This document shows, in pieces, positions 1 to 6,762 of a DNA stretch of 14,020 nucleotides; within the stretch, counting starts at the first letter, position 1; every line of letters begins with the position of its first letter. Both the position numbers and the translations under genes were made by a program. The DNA lies in assembly GCA_964586315.1 (NCBI GenBank), contig CAZPHE010000056.1, positions 1 to 14,020 of the forward strand, written 5' to 3'. This stretch comes from CAZEER01 sp964586315 (GTDB lineage Bacteria; Fidelibacterota; Marinisomatia; Marinisomatales; UBA1611). The notes below the pieces were generated by a model. It worked only from the letters and a program-made list of their open reading frames with translations. It was not told the origin of the DNA and ran no database searches.

Positions 1-1188
1 TACTGGTTTGAAGGATATTGGAAAGATATGGAAGTAAGGTCTGTTAGGATTAAGGTAAAATTTGTAGGTCCATTTTCATGGACATTTACTCGTCTGGTCA
101 AATCTTCTATTCATGGACCGGTGCTTGAATTTGATCATGGAACCTACTCTATTAGGATTTCGTCACTAAATGATTTAAGATTTGTTGAACAATGGTATAG
201 GATGGGAAAAGCAAGAAATATTACTGAATTCAAGGAAGCAATGAGAATCCATGCTATCCCTATGTTCAATACAGGATATGCAGATCGTGATGGGAAAATA
301 TATTATGTATACAATGCAAAAATTCCTAGACGAAATCCAAAATATAATTGGCATAAAATTTTAGCAGGTGAGAGTAAACTTAATTTATGGCATGATTATG
401 TACCCTTTGAAAGTCTACCACAGGTTTTTGATCCTCTTGAAGGTTTTTTCCAAAACTGTAACAGCAGTCCTTATTTAGCAACAGGTAGTAGGGTAGACTC
501 ATCAAAACCTTTACCGGAATGGACAGGGATTGAAAAACATCAGACCAATCGTGCACTAAGAGCATTAGAAACTTTTGGCGTTGATCCTTCAATCAGCAGA
601 GAAGAATTTTTTAACTATAAATATGATGTTGAATATTCAAGAGAATCGATATTGGCAGGTGTAAGGAATCGTTATATTAATGAAACTCTAAAAAGAGGAA
701 TTACAAATGATCTAAAACCAGCAATTAAGTTGATTAAAAATTGGAATTTAAGTGCTGATTCGAATAATACTTCAGCTGCACTAGCTATATTGGCTCTTCC
801 AAATGCATTTAGAATAGATGAGCTAAAATATAATTATGATTCAGTGACCGTAAAATTGCGGGAGAGTGTTTCTTATCTTAAGAAAAATTTTGGTAGGATT
901 GATGTGCCACTAGGTCGGGTTTTTAGGCTTATTCGTGGAAGAACTAATTTACCTCTTTCCGGAGGGCCAGGTACACTCCGAGCAATTTATAGTAAAAAAT
1001 TTGGCAATACTTATCAGGCTGTTGCTGGTGATTGTTATATCCAAGTAGTTGAGTGGGGTCCTGAAAAACAATTAAATGCATGGAGCATACATCAGTATGG
1101 GAGTGCGACAAAAAATAAAAAATCTGTCCATTATGATGATCAGGCTAAGTTGTTTTCTAAACATGAAATGAAACAGATAAGACCGTGA
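1..1188 (+). CDS. Penicillin acylase / AHL-acylase family Ntn hydrolase, C-terminal part (5' end outside window)
   Basis: The open frame enters from the window edge with no stop before its first ATG (28), so this is the C-terminal 387 codons of a longer gene. Family S45 enzymes are self-cleaving N-terminal-nucleophile amidohydrolases that remove acyl chains from amides such as acyl-homoserine lactones, acyl peptides or beta-lactams, usually in the periplasm. Visible family signatures are a GPV turn (residue ~30 from the ATG at 28), a tyrosine-Ala-Asp/Asp-Gly motif near 84-89, and the NCNSSPY segment at 143-149. Asn145 (460-462) is the likely counterpart of the oxyanion-hole asparagine. A C-terminal HYDDQ motif lies about 20 residues before the end. 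The nucleophile Ser and the alpha chain lie upstream and cannot be seen, so activity is unproven and substrate unknown. The aculeacin/AHL-acylase branch fits best, but this is inference. Its stop overlaps the next start by four bases, implying one operon. Confidence 0.88.
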   Translation, partial: YWFEGYWKDMEVRSVRIKVKFVGPFSWTFTRLVKSSIHGPVLEFDHGTYSIRISSLNDLRFVEQWYRMGKARNITEFKEAMRIHAIPMFNTGYADRDGKIYYVYNAKIPRRNPKYNWHKILAGESKLNLWHDYVPFESLPQVFDPLEGFFQNCNSSPYLATGSRVDSSKPLPEWTGIEKHQTNRALRALETFGVDPSISREEFFNYKYDVEYSRESILAGVRNRYINETLKRGITNDLKPAIKLIKNWNLSADSNNTSAALAILALPNAFRIDELKYNYDSVTVKLRESVSYLKKNFGRIDVPLGRVFRLIRGRTNLPLSGGPGTLRAIYSKKFGNTYQAVAGDCYIQVVEWGPEKQLNAWSIHQYGSATKNKKSVHYDDQAKLFSKHEMKQIRP

Positions 1189-1664
1189 AAAAGCAAACTG
1201 CTTTATTTTTTTTAACACTTATTTTTTTTTCATGTGCAAAAGTACAGCTACTTCCTATAACATCAGATAGTATCATCCAAGAAATAAAAAAATATAAAGG
1301 TGAAAAAGTGGTACTCTTGAACGTATGGGCACTTTGGTGTGTGCCTTGTATAGAAGAATTTCCAATGATTGTTGATTTAGGTAAAGAAATAAAAGATTTA
1401 GAAGTCATATTTATCAGTGCTGATTTTGAAGACCAATTTAAAAAAGTAGAATCATTTCTAAATGATGAAGGTGTTGGAGGAAAATCCTATTTGAAGCAAG
1501 AGAAAGACGAACCATTTATTCAAGGAATCCACCCTAGTTGGACAGGTAGCTTACCATTTACAATTGTGTATGCAAAGGAATCTGGTTCTATTGTAGATTT
1601 TTGGGAAGGTAAAGAGCCTGAATCAAGATTTAGAACTGCAATTAATATTGCATTTAACTCATAG
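1185..1664 (+). CDS. TlpA-like thioredoxin-fold lipoprotein
   Basis: This 159-residue protein is a probable envelope-anchored thiol-disulfide oxidoreductase. Residues 2-16 are a short lysine-plus-hydrophobic signal, followed by a lipobox-like FFSC with Cys17 as the lipidation candidate. The thioredoxin fold spans about 30-155. The active site is WCVPC with redox cysteines 52 and 55, and a cis-Pro candidate sits in the GSLPFT segment. Members of this family keep periplasmic cysteines reduced, for example in cytochrome c maturation, or reduce specific secreted partners; the partner here is not known. The start is GTG at 1185. An in-frame TGA at 1164-1166 lies just upstream and no ATG lies between, so GTG is the only start that preserves the signal peptide. 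The GTGA overlap with the acylase stop suggests translational coupling. Family is confident, partner unknown. Confidence 0.88.
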   Translation: MKKQTALFFLTLIFFSCAKVQLLPITSDSIIQEIKKYKGEKVVLLNVWALWCVPCIEEFPMIVDLGKEIKDLEVIFISADFEDQFKKVESFLNDEGVGGKSYLKQEKDEPFIQGIHPSWTGSLPFTIVYAKESGSIVDFWEGKEPESRFRTAINIAFNS

Positions 1665-1671
1665 AAGGGAG
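1665..1671 (+). promoter_or_regulatory. Shine-Dalgarno site for the peroxiredoxin-like gene
   Basis: AAGGGAG lies directly after the upstream stop codon and five bases before the ATG at 1677. It is one of the few convincing ribosome binding sites in this window and supports the chosen start. Confidence 0.7.
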
Positions 1672-1676
1672 TTTTT

Positions 1677-2261
1677 ATGAAAAAAATAATAATAGTTTTA
1701 TACTGTTTTAATTTAATTATTGCAGCAGAACTTAAAATTGGTTCGCTAATGCCTAAAATGGATCATATTTTAAATGATATTAGTGGTAAAAATATTACTC
1801 TAAGTGAAGCTAAGGGTGAATTTGGTACCCTTGTAATTTTTTCTTGTAATACATGCCCATGGGTAATCCGATGGGAAGATAGATATGTAATCATAGCAGA
1901 TAGGTATATACCTAAAGGTATAGGAATGATAGCTGTAAATTCGAATGCAGGTCGATTTCAAAGTGATGATAGTATGGAAAAAATGATTCAACATGCAAAT
2001 GAGAATGATTATAATTTCCCCTATGCCCAAGATCCTGGATCCCAATTGGCGTATGCTTTTGGAGCCACAAAAACCCCACATATTTATCTTTTTGATAAAA
2101 ATAATCTTTTGGTTTATAAGGGAGCAATAGATGATAATGCTAGAGATTCTAGTTCTGTGGATGAACCATTTCTTGCTAATGCTTTAGATCAACTATTATC
2201 AGGTAAACCAATAAAAAAAACAACTAGTAAGGCTATTGGTTGTTCTATAAAGTTCCCATAA
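1677..2261 (+). CDS. Secreted peroxiredoxin-like thioredoxin-family protein (PRX_like1 type)
   Basis: This 194-residue thioredoxin-fold protein belongs to the AhpC/TSA-like family of uncharacterised redox proteins. A short hydrophobic N-terminus (residues 2-17, ending IIAAE) is a probable signal peptide, so the protein should act outside the cytoplasm. The active site reads CNTCPW, Cys57 to Trp62. The family more often has CNHCP, so a His-to-Thr change is notable. The TKTPHIYLFD segment holds the expected cis-Pro, and the C-terminal IGCSIKF is the conserved tail of this family. Function in the family is poorly known; a peroxide- or disulfide-related role is inference. It lies 12 bases after the TlpA-like gene and 4 bases before the M48 protease, in one apparent operon. 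Two consecutive secreted CxxC proteins suggest a redox partner pair. Confidence 0.85.
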   Translation: MKKIIIVLYCFNLIIAAELKIGSLMPKMDHILNDISGKNITLSEAKGEFGTLVIFSCNTCPWVIRWEDRYVIIADRYIPKGIGMIAVNSNAGRFQSDDSMEKMIQHANENDYNFPYAQDPGSQLAYAFGATKTPHIYLFDKNNLLVYKGAIDDNARDSSSVDEPFLANALDQLLSGKPIKKTTSKAIGCSIKFP

Positions 2262-2265
2262 ATAT

Positions 2266-3501
2266 ATGCATACTTATTACTATATAATAATTGGTGCAAT
2301 TCTATTTGAATTTGTGCTATCAACAATTAGTTCAATTTTAAATATGAATAGTATTTCTGAAGATGTTCCAGATGGATTTCAAGGTTACTATGATAAAGAA
2401 AAATATTCTAAATCTCAGGCATACCTTAGGGATAAGACACGGTTGAGCTTATTTTCATCAAGTTTTAGCCTTTTGTTAACTCTAATAGTAATTCATGCAG
2501 GTCTGTTTGGAATACTGGATGAGTTTGTTCGCTCTAATTCAAACCATTCAATTATTGCTGGATTAATGTTTTTTGGAATTCTTTTTTTTATAAATGATAT
2601 ATTGAGTATGCCTTTTTCTATATATGGGACATTTATTGTTGAAGAGAAATATGGTTTTAATAAGACAACAACTAAAACTTTCATCAGTGATAAACTCAAA
2701 GGCTACGGTTTAACTATCGTTTTAGGTAGTGCGGTTATGGTACCAGTATTATATTTTTTTAATACATATGGATCAAATGGATGGTGGATAGCATGGATTT
2801 TAATCACAACTTTTATGATAGCTATACAGCCTCTATTTGTCCATGTTATTGCACCTATGTTTAATACTTTTACACCTCTTGAAGAAGGTGAGCTAAGATC
2901 CGCAATAGAGGAACTTTCTAAAAAGGTAAAATTCCCGATTAGAAGGATAGATGTTATGGATGGTAGTAGAAGATCTGCACACTCAAATGCATATTTTAGT
3001 GGATTTGGAAAATCAAGGAGAATTGCATTATTCGATACATTATTAGAAAAACATTCAACAGATGAAATTGTATCTGTTGTTGCTCATGAGGTGGGCCATT
3101 ATAAAAAGAAACATATTATAACTGGTACCGTACTTGGGATTATTGAGACGGGCATAATGCTATTTATCTTTAACATCTTTATGCATGATCAAGATTTGTT
3201 CTCTGTTTTTTCTGTGAATGATATATCGGTCTATTGCGGATTGATATTTTTTGGCATGTTATATTCACCTGTAAGTCTTTTGACTTCAATTTTTACTACT
3301 GCAATGAGTAGAAAAAACGAATTTGAAGCAGATGCATATGCACTTGAACAAACTCAAAAACCAGAGCCCCTAATTTCTATGCTTAAAGGTCTTGCCGCTA
3401 GCAATCTTTCACACCTGACACCTCATCCTTTGATGGTGTTTCTATCTTACAGTCATCCTCCGGTCACTGATAGGATTTTAGCTGTAAAGACATCGCAATA
3501 A
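2266..3501 (+). CDS. Ste24-type M48 family zinc metalloprotease (CAAX-protease homologue)
   Basis: This is a 411-residue integral membrane zinc protease of the Ste24/M48A branch, close to full length for bacterial members. Hydrophobic segments lie near 4-24, 62-88, 95-120, 145-165, 170-195, 285-310 and 320-340. The zinc-binding HEVGH motif is at residues 274-278. The third ligand is Glu352 with the supporting Asp356 in NEFEAD. The C-terminal SHPP and TDRI segment is also family-typical. Eukaryotic Ste24 cleaves prenylated CAAX proteins and clears clogged translocons. Bacteria lack the prenylated substrates, so membrane-protein quality control is the more likely job here (inference). The start follows the previous stop by only four bases and has no evident Shine-Dalgarno sequence, consistent with coupling to the upstream redox genes. 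Family confidence is high, substrate unknown. Confidence 0.93.
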   Translation: MHTYYYIIIGAILFEFVLSTISSILNMNSISEDVPDGFQGYYDKEKYSKSQAYLRDKTRLSLFSSSFSLLLTLIVIHAGLFGILDEFVRSNSNHSIIAGLMFFGILFFINDILSMPFSIYGTFIVEEKYGFNKTTTKTFISDKLKGYGLTIVLGSAVMVPVLYFFNTYGSNGWWIAWILITTFMIAIQPLFVHVIAPMFNTFTPLEEGELRSAIEELSKKVKFPIRRIDVMDGSRRSAHSNAYFSGFGKSRRIALFDTLLEKHSTDEIVSVVAHEVGHYKKKHIITGTVLGIIETGIMLFIFNIFMHDQDLFSVFSVNDISVYCGLIFFGMLYSPVSLLTSIFTTAMSRKNEFEADAYALEQTQKPEPLISMLKGLAASNLSHLTPHPLMVFLSYSHPPVTDRILAVKTSQ

Positions 3502-3541
3502 GATTAATATTTTGAATAATTAAAATGCACTACAGATAAAT

Positions 3542-4513
3542 TTGAGTGTTAGATCGATATTTCGTACTTTAGTCTTTTGTTTTAGTATCATCTTATCCAA
3601 ACCCCAAAATCACTTTGAGAAGGTAGAGTTTAAGAGTGCAAATCCATTCTCGTTTTTTCATATAATAACGGATCTTGAAAATCAAGAATCACAAGAAACA
3701 TATGGTCTACTAAGATTCCCAGAATACAGTGATAATAAACCAGTACCATTAATTCTGGGTGTAAATGGAAGTAAAAACTGGTCTGAACATCATCTTGAAT
3801 ACTTGTCGATATATAGAAAAATGGGATTTGCTACCTTTGAGATTCAGAGTTTTAATAGTAGAGAAGTATCATCCACTGTAGGAGAACAGATTTCGGTGAC
3901 TACTGCAATGATGATTCTTGATTCTTATAAAGCTTTGGAAGCATTAAGCCAGGATAAACGCATCGATATAAACAATGTTGCAATAACTGGATGGAGCTTA
4001 GGAGGAGGTGTTGCTCTGTTTTCAGCGTGGTTACCCTTAATTGAATCAATTGGAATAGACCAAAGGTTTAAGGCCCATTTGGCTATTTATCCACCTTGTT
4101 TAGTGGAAATGGATTTAATAAAATTTTCAGATGCACCGATTCATATTTTAATAGGTGAAAAAGATAATTGGGTTGCGGCTGATGCATGTGAACAATTGGT
4201 TCAAAACCTGAAAAATGAGAATGTAAACATTGATATTACTATTTTTCCTAATGCACATCATGGTTTTGATCGAATGGGACCTTTAACAATTGAAGAACAA
4301 GGTTACTCAACTATTAATTGTCATTTCCGCATGAGATCAGATGGTGCAATTCTCATGAATCTATTTGATATTCCTATGATCACACCGTTTCGTCAAAAGC
4401 TTGCATTGGGTTGGTGTGCTGAGCGTGGACCAACAATTGGAGGCAATTCAAAAGCAAGAGAGGCATCATTTAAATTTGCTCAAAATTTTATGAATCAACA
4501 CCTTAAACCATAA
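3542..4513 (+). CDS. Secreted dienelactone-hydrolase-like alpha/beta hydrolase
   Basis: This 323-residue alpha/beta hydrolase is probably exported. The catalytic triad can be read directly. The nucleophile elbow is GWSLG with Ser152, the acid is Asp208 in the GEKDNW segment, and the base is His240 in NAHHGFDR, the position and context expected for dienelactone-hydrolase-like enzymes. The N-terminus (RTLVFCFSIILSK) looks like a signal peptide. The start is TTG at 3542. Between the in-frame stop at 3521 and this codon there is no ATG or GTG, and the first internal Met is at about residue 91, past the signal region, so TTG is the best choice. Substrate cannot be told; such secreted members cleave esters, lactones or short acyl groups. 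It is separated by 40 and 53 bases from its neighbours and may be transcribed alone. Confidence 0.85.
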   Translation: MSVRSIFRTLVFCFSIILSKPQNHFEKVEFKSANPFSFFHIITDLENQESQETYGLLRFPEYSDNKPVPLILGVNGSKNWSEHHLEYLSIYRKMGFATFEIQSFNSREVSSTVGEQISVTTAMMILDSYKALEALSQDKRIDINNVAITGWSLGGGVALFSAWLPLIESIGIDQRFKAHLAIYPPCLVEMDLIKFSDAPIHILIGEKDNWVAADACEQLVQNLKNENVNIDITIFPNAHHGFDRMGPLTIEEQGYSTINCHFRMRSDGAILMNLFDIPMITPFRQKLALGWCAERGPTIGGNSKAREASFKFAQNFMNQHLKP

Positions 4514-4531
4514 AATTTCATAAGGTATTAT

Positions 4532-4559
4532 TTTACTTTTATTACTAATCATTTATAAT
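4532..4559 (+). promoter_or_regulatory. Possible promoter before the small membrane protein gene
   Basis: A perfect TATAAT (4554-4559) is preceded, 16 bases upstream, by a weak -35-like TTTACT (4532-4537). The predicted transcription start, about 7-8 bases after the -10 box, falls at or next to the ATG at 4567, so the message may be leaderless. No Shine-Dalgarno sequence is present between box and ATG. In such AT-rich DNA a chance match is possible. Confidence 0.4.
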
Positions 4560-4566
4560 TTTTGTT

Positions 4567-4701
4567 ATGGAAAATCCAGCATTAATTCTTTGGATACCTA
4601 TTATAGTAATTTCGATATTAAGTATAATTAAAATAATTAATAAGAGAGGGCCCAATGGTAAGCCCTTTATAAGAATTGAAGAGGTAGAGGACAATGAATA
4701 A
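4567..4701 (+). CDS. Small single-pass membrane protein, 44 residues
   Basis: ATG at 4567 opens a 44-codon frame ending in TAA at 4699-4701. The product has a short N-terminus (MENPA), one strong hydrophobic segment at about residues 6-24 (Leu/Ile/Val-rich with one Trp and one Pro), then a basic turn (KIINKRG) and an acidic tail ending in EEVEDNE. The basic residues just after the membrane segment suggest a periplasm-to-cytoplasm orientation with the tail inside. I do not recognise a family. Support for it being real comes from the perfect TATAAT upstream, a complete fit into an otherwise empty gap, and an 8-base overlap with the following Bax-inhibitor gene, which places that gene's Shine-Dalgarno inside this frame. 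It could instead be a chance ORF in a leader region. Confidence 0.6.
   Translation: MENPALILWIPIIVISILSIIKIINKRGPNGKPFIRIEEVEDNE
4681..4690 (+). promoter_or_regulatory. Shine-Dalgarno region for the Bax-inhibitor gene
   Basis: Purine-rich GAGGTAGAGG precedes the ATG at 4694. GAGG at 4681-4684 has a 9-base spacer and is the better placed copy; AGAGG at 4686-4690 is only three bases away. The site lies inside the upstream 44-codon frame and supports the 4694 start. Confidence 0.6.
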
Positions 4702-5434
4702 ACATTTAGCATTACGCTCCGGAAACCCGGCACTTCAATCATCAACATTTAGGCAACATTTAACGTCTTCAAGTACAGGTCGAATGACATTATCAGGGAC
4801 AGTAAATAAAACGGGTATTTCTCTTCTCCTTCTAATAATAAGTGCAGGTTATACTTGGGGTAATCCAGGTATGCATGGTATGGTAATACCTGCCGTAATT
4901 CTAGGAGTTATACTTGCTTTCACTACAATTTTTAAACCTACTCTAGGGCATATTACAGTACCAGCATATGCTGTTGTTCAGGGAGTTTGTCTAGGTGTGA
5001 TTTCAATGATATTTAACAATATGTATCCTGGTATTGTGGTACAGGCTGTCTTTCTTACTTTTGGGACACTGGGTGCATTATTGTTGGCCTATAAATCTGG
5101 TCTGATTCAAGCCACTGAAAATTTTAAATTAGGAGTAGTTGCAGCAACTGGGGGTATTGCGATATTGTATTTAATTAATTTTGTTATGGGATTTTTTGGT
5201 TCTGGAATAGGGATTATATCTAGTAATAATAATATGGGAATACTTTTCAGCGGATTTGTTGTTGTTATTGCAGCATTAAATTTGGTTCTTGATTTTGATT
5301 TTATAGAAGAAGGAGCTGAAATGGGGGCACCTAAATATATGGAGTGGTACGGTGCCTTTGGTCTACTAGTGACCTTGATTTGGTTATACCTTGAAATCCT
5401 TAGACTTCTTGCAAAGCTTCAAAGCAGACGTTAA
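4694..5434 (+). CDS. Bax inhibitor-1 / YccA family membrane protein
   Basis: This 246-residue protein has about seven hydrophobic segments (roughly 41-55, 62-81, 90-108, 113-133, 146-168, 181-199, 217-238), matching the BI-1 fold. Its N-terminal cytoplasmic stretch carries the RSGNPALQ motif seen in the bacterial YccA/BI-1 subgroup. The C-terminal half has the acidic LDFDFIEEG segment (Asp200, Asp202) and the YMEWYGAFGLLVTLIWLYLE stretch typical of the family. Some bacterial homologues, such as YetJ, leak calcium in a pH-dependent way using paired aspartates, while YccA itself binds and restrains the FtsH protease. Which role applies here is not evident. The start overlaps the 44-codon gene by 8 bases and has a ribosome binding site, so the two are probably co-translated. 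Length is normal for the family. Confidence 0.9.
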   Translation: MNKHLALRSGNPALQSSTFRQHLTSSSTGRMTLSGTVNKTGISLLLLIISAGYTWGNPGMHGMVIPAVILGVILAFTTIFKPTLGHITVPAYAVVQGVCLGVISMIFNNMYPGIVVQAVFLTFGTLGALLLAYKSGLIQATENFKLGVVAATGGIAILYLINFVMGFFGSGIGIISSNNNMGILFSGFVVVIAALNLVLDFDFIEEGAEMGAPKYMEWYGAFGLLVTLIWLYLEILRLLAKLQSRR

Positions 5435-5474
5435 AAAAATCACCTATTGATTTCTGTTCAGTCTAATTTTAGAG

Positions 5475-6719
5475 ATGACTGAACCTTTGTTTTCTAATGA
5501 TGCCGTTGTTTTAGGCATTTTGATGAGTATGCTTGCTCTTATTTTTATTTCTTCTAGTAGCACACATCCCATTTGGAAAAAATTTTACACCTATGTTCCA
5601 ACTCTTTTATTATGTTATTTTATTCCCTCAATATTTAATTCTATTGGAATTATTTCTGGTGATACTTCTAAATTGTATTTTGTCGCTTCTAGGTATCTTT
5701 TGCCTACTAGCATAGCTCTTCTTACCATTGGTATTGACTTGAAAGAAATTAAAAAACTGGGTTTTAAAGCTATTATTATGTTTTTAACTGGCAGTATCGG
5801 TATTATCCTTGGTGGTCCAATAGCTATTCTCATAATTTCAGTTTTTGCACCAGAAATTGTTGGGGGATCAGGTTCTGAAGCAGTTTGGCGAGGTCTCACT
5901 ACTGTTTCAGGTAGCTGGATTGGTGGAGGAGCAAATCAGGCGGCGATGAAGGAAATTTTTGGAGTTGGTGATACTATCTTTTCTGCAATGATTGCAGTGG
6001 ATGTGGTAATTGCACAAATATGGATGGCGTTTTTGTTGTATGGTGCTGGAATCAATAAAAAATTAGATGATTTTCTAGATGCAGATGCGAGTTCTATTAC
6101 TAATTTAAAAGAAAAAATTGAAAAATATAAATCTCAGATAATGATTATTCCTGATCTGACAGATACAATTAAAGTTTTTTCAGTTGGGTTTGGTATAACT
6201 GCAATTGCACATATTGGGGCTGACATAATTGCACCGGCTATAAAACAATTAGCTCCATCTTTGGCTCGCTTTAGTCTAACTTCAGGTTTCTTTTGGCTTA
6301 TAGTTATATCAACAACTATTGCGTTAGTTCTTTCGTTTACAAAATTTAGAGAGCTTGAAGGTGTAGGTGCATCACGATATGGAAGTCTTTTTATTTACAT
6401 ACTGGTAGCAACAATTGGTATGAAAATGGATTTACTAGCTATATTTGATAACCCAGGTTTATTCCTTCTTGGATTAATATGGATGGGATTTCATGCATTA
6501 TTATTAATAGGAGTTGCAAAACTTATTAAAGCACCTTTCTTTTTTCTAGCTGTTGGTAGCCAGGCTAATGTAGGTGGTGCTGCTTCTGCACCCGTTGTTG
6601 CTTCTGCATTCCATCCTTCTTTAGCACCAGTAGGGGTTCTGCTAGCAGTATTAGGATATGCATTAGGTACATATGGTGCATGGCTTTGCGGAATATTGAT
6701 GAGTTTAGTTTCAACTTGA
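5475..6719 (+). CDS. DUF819 family multi-pass membrane protein (YjcL-like)
   Basis: This 414-residue polytopic protein belongs to the DUF819 family, whose members are of normal length near 400 residues and have no established substrate. Around ten hydrophobic segments alternate through the chain. The family's conserved glycine-rich motif is visible as GSWIGGGANQAA (residues 146-157), and a second small-residue block lies near the C-terminus (GSQANVGGAASAP). The two motifs in opposite halves recall the inverted-repeat architecture of secondary transporters, a plausible but unproven reading. A polar loop at about 197-220 carries a helix rich in Lys and Glu. The gene follows the Bax-inhibitor homologue by 40 bases. 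The ATG at 5475 lacks a strong Shine-Dalgarno but has TAATTT five bases upstream. Family is confident, function unknown. Confidence 0.88.
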   Translation: MTEPLFSNDAVVLGILMSMLALIFISSSSTHPIWKKFYTYVPTLLLCYFIPSIFNSIGIISGDTSKLYFVASRYLLPTSIALLTIGIDLKEIKKLGFKAIIMFLTGSIGIILGGPIAILIISVFAPEIVGGSGSEAVWRGLTTVSGSWIGGGANQAAMKEIFGVGDTIFSAMIAVDVVIAQIWMAFLLYGAGINKKLDDFLDADASSITNLKEKIEKYKSQIMIIPDLTDTIKVFSVGFGITAIAHIGADIIAPAIKQLAPSLARFSLTSGFFWLIVISTTIALVLSFTKFRELEGVGASRYGSLFIYILVATIGMKMDLLAIFDNPGLFLLGLIWMGFHALLLIGVAKLIKAPFFFLAVGSQANVGGAASAPVVASAFHPSLAPVGVLLAVLGYALGTYGAWLCGILMSLVST

Positions 6720-6727
6720 ATGAATTT

Positions 6728-6757
6728 TTGCCTGCAATGATTAACTGGTTTTAGATT
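6728..6757 (+). promoter_or_regulatory. Possible promoter before the beta-helix gene
   Basis: TAGATT (6752-6757) sits five bases before the ATG at 6763, with TTGCCT (6728-6733) 18 bases upstream as a -35 candidate. A perfect TATAAT (6757-6762) also abuts the ATG, so the exact -10 box is ambiguous. There is no Shine-Dalgarno sequence. The 15 bases 6751-6765 match 13 of 15 bases before and across the start at 10853, which favours a real element. Confidence 0.35.
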
Positions 6758-6762
6758 ATAAT

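Noticed and set aside
1800..2127. Two overlapping minus-strand open frames opposite the peroxiredoxin-like gene
   Set aside because: Their translations show no family features, and the plus-strand gene has a ribosome site, signal peptide and conserved motifs in this region.
5615..5899. Minus-strand open frame inside the DUF819 gene
   Set aside because: It is a shadow of the coding strand, with a proline/isoleucine-rich composition typical of antisense reading and no recognisable domain.
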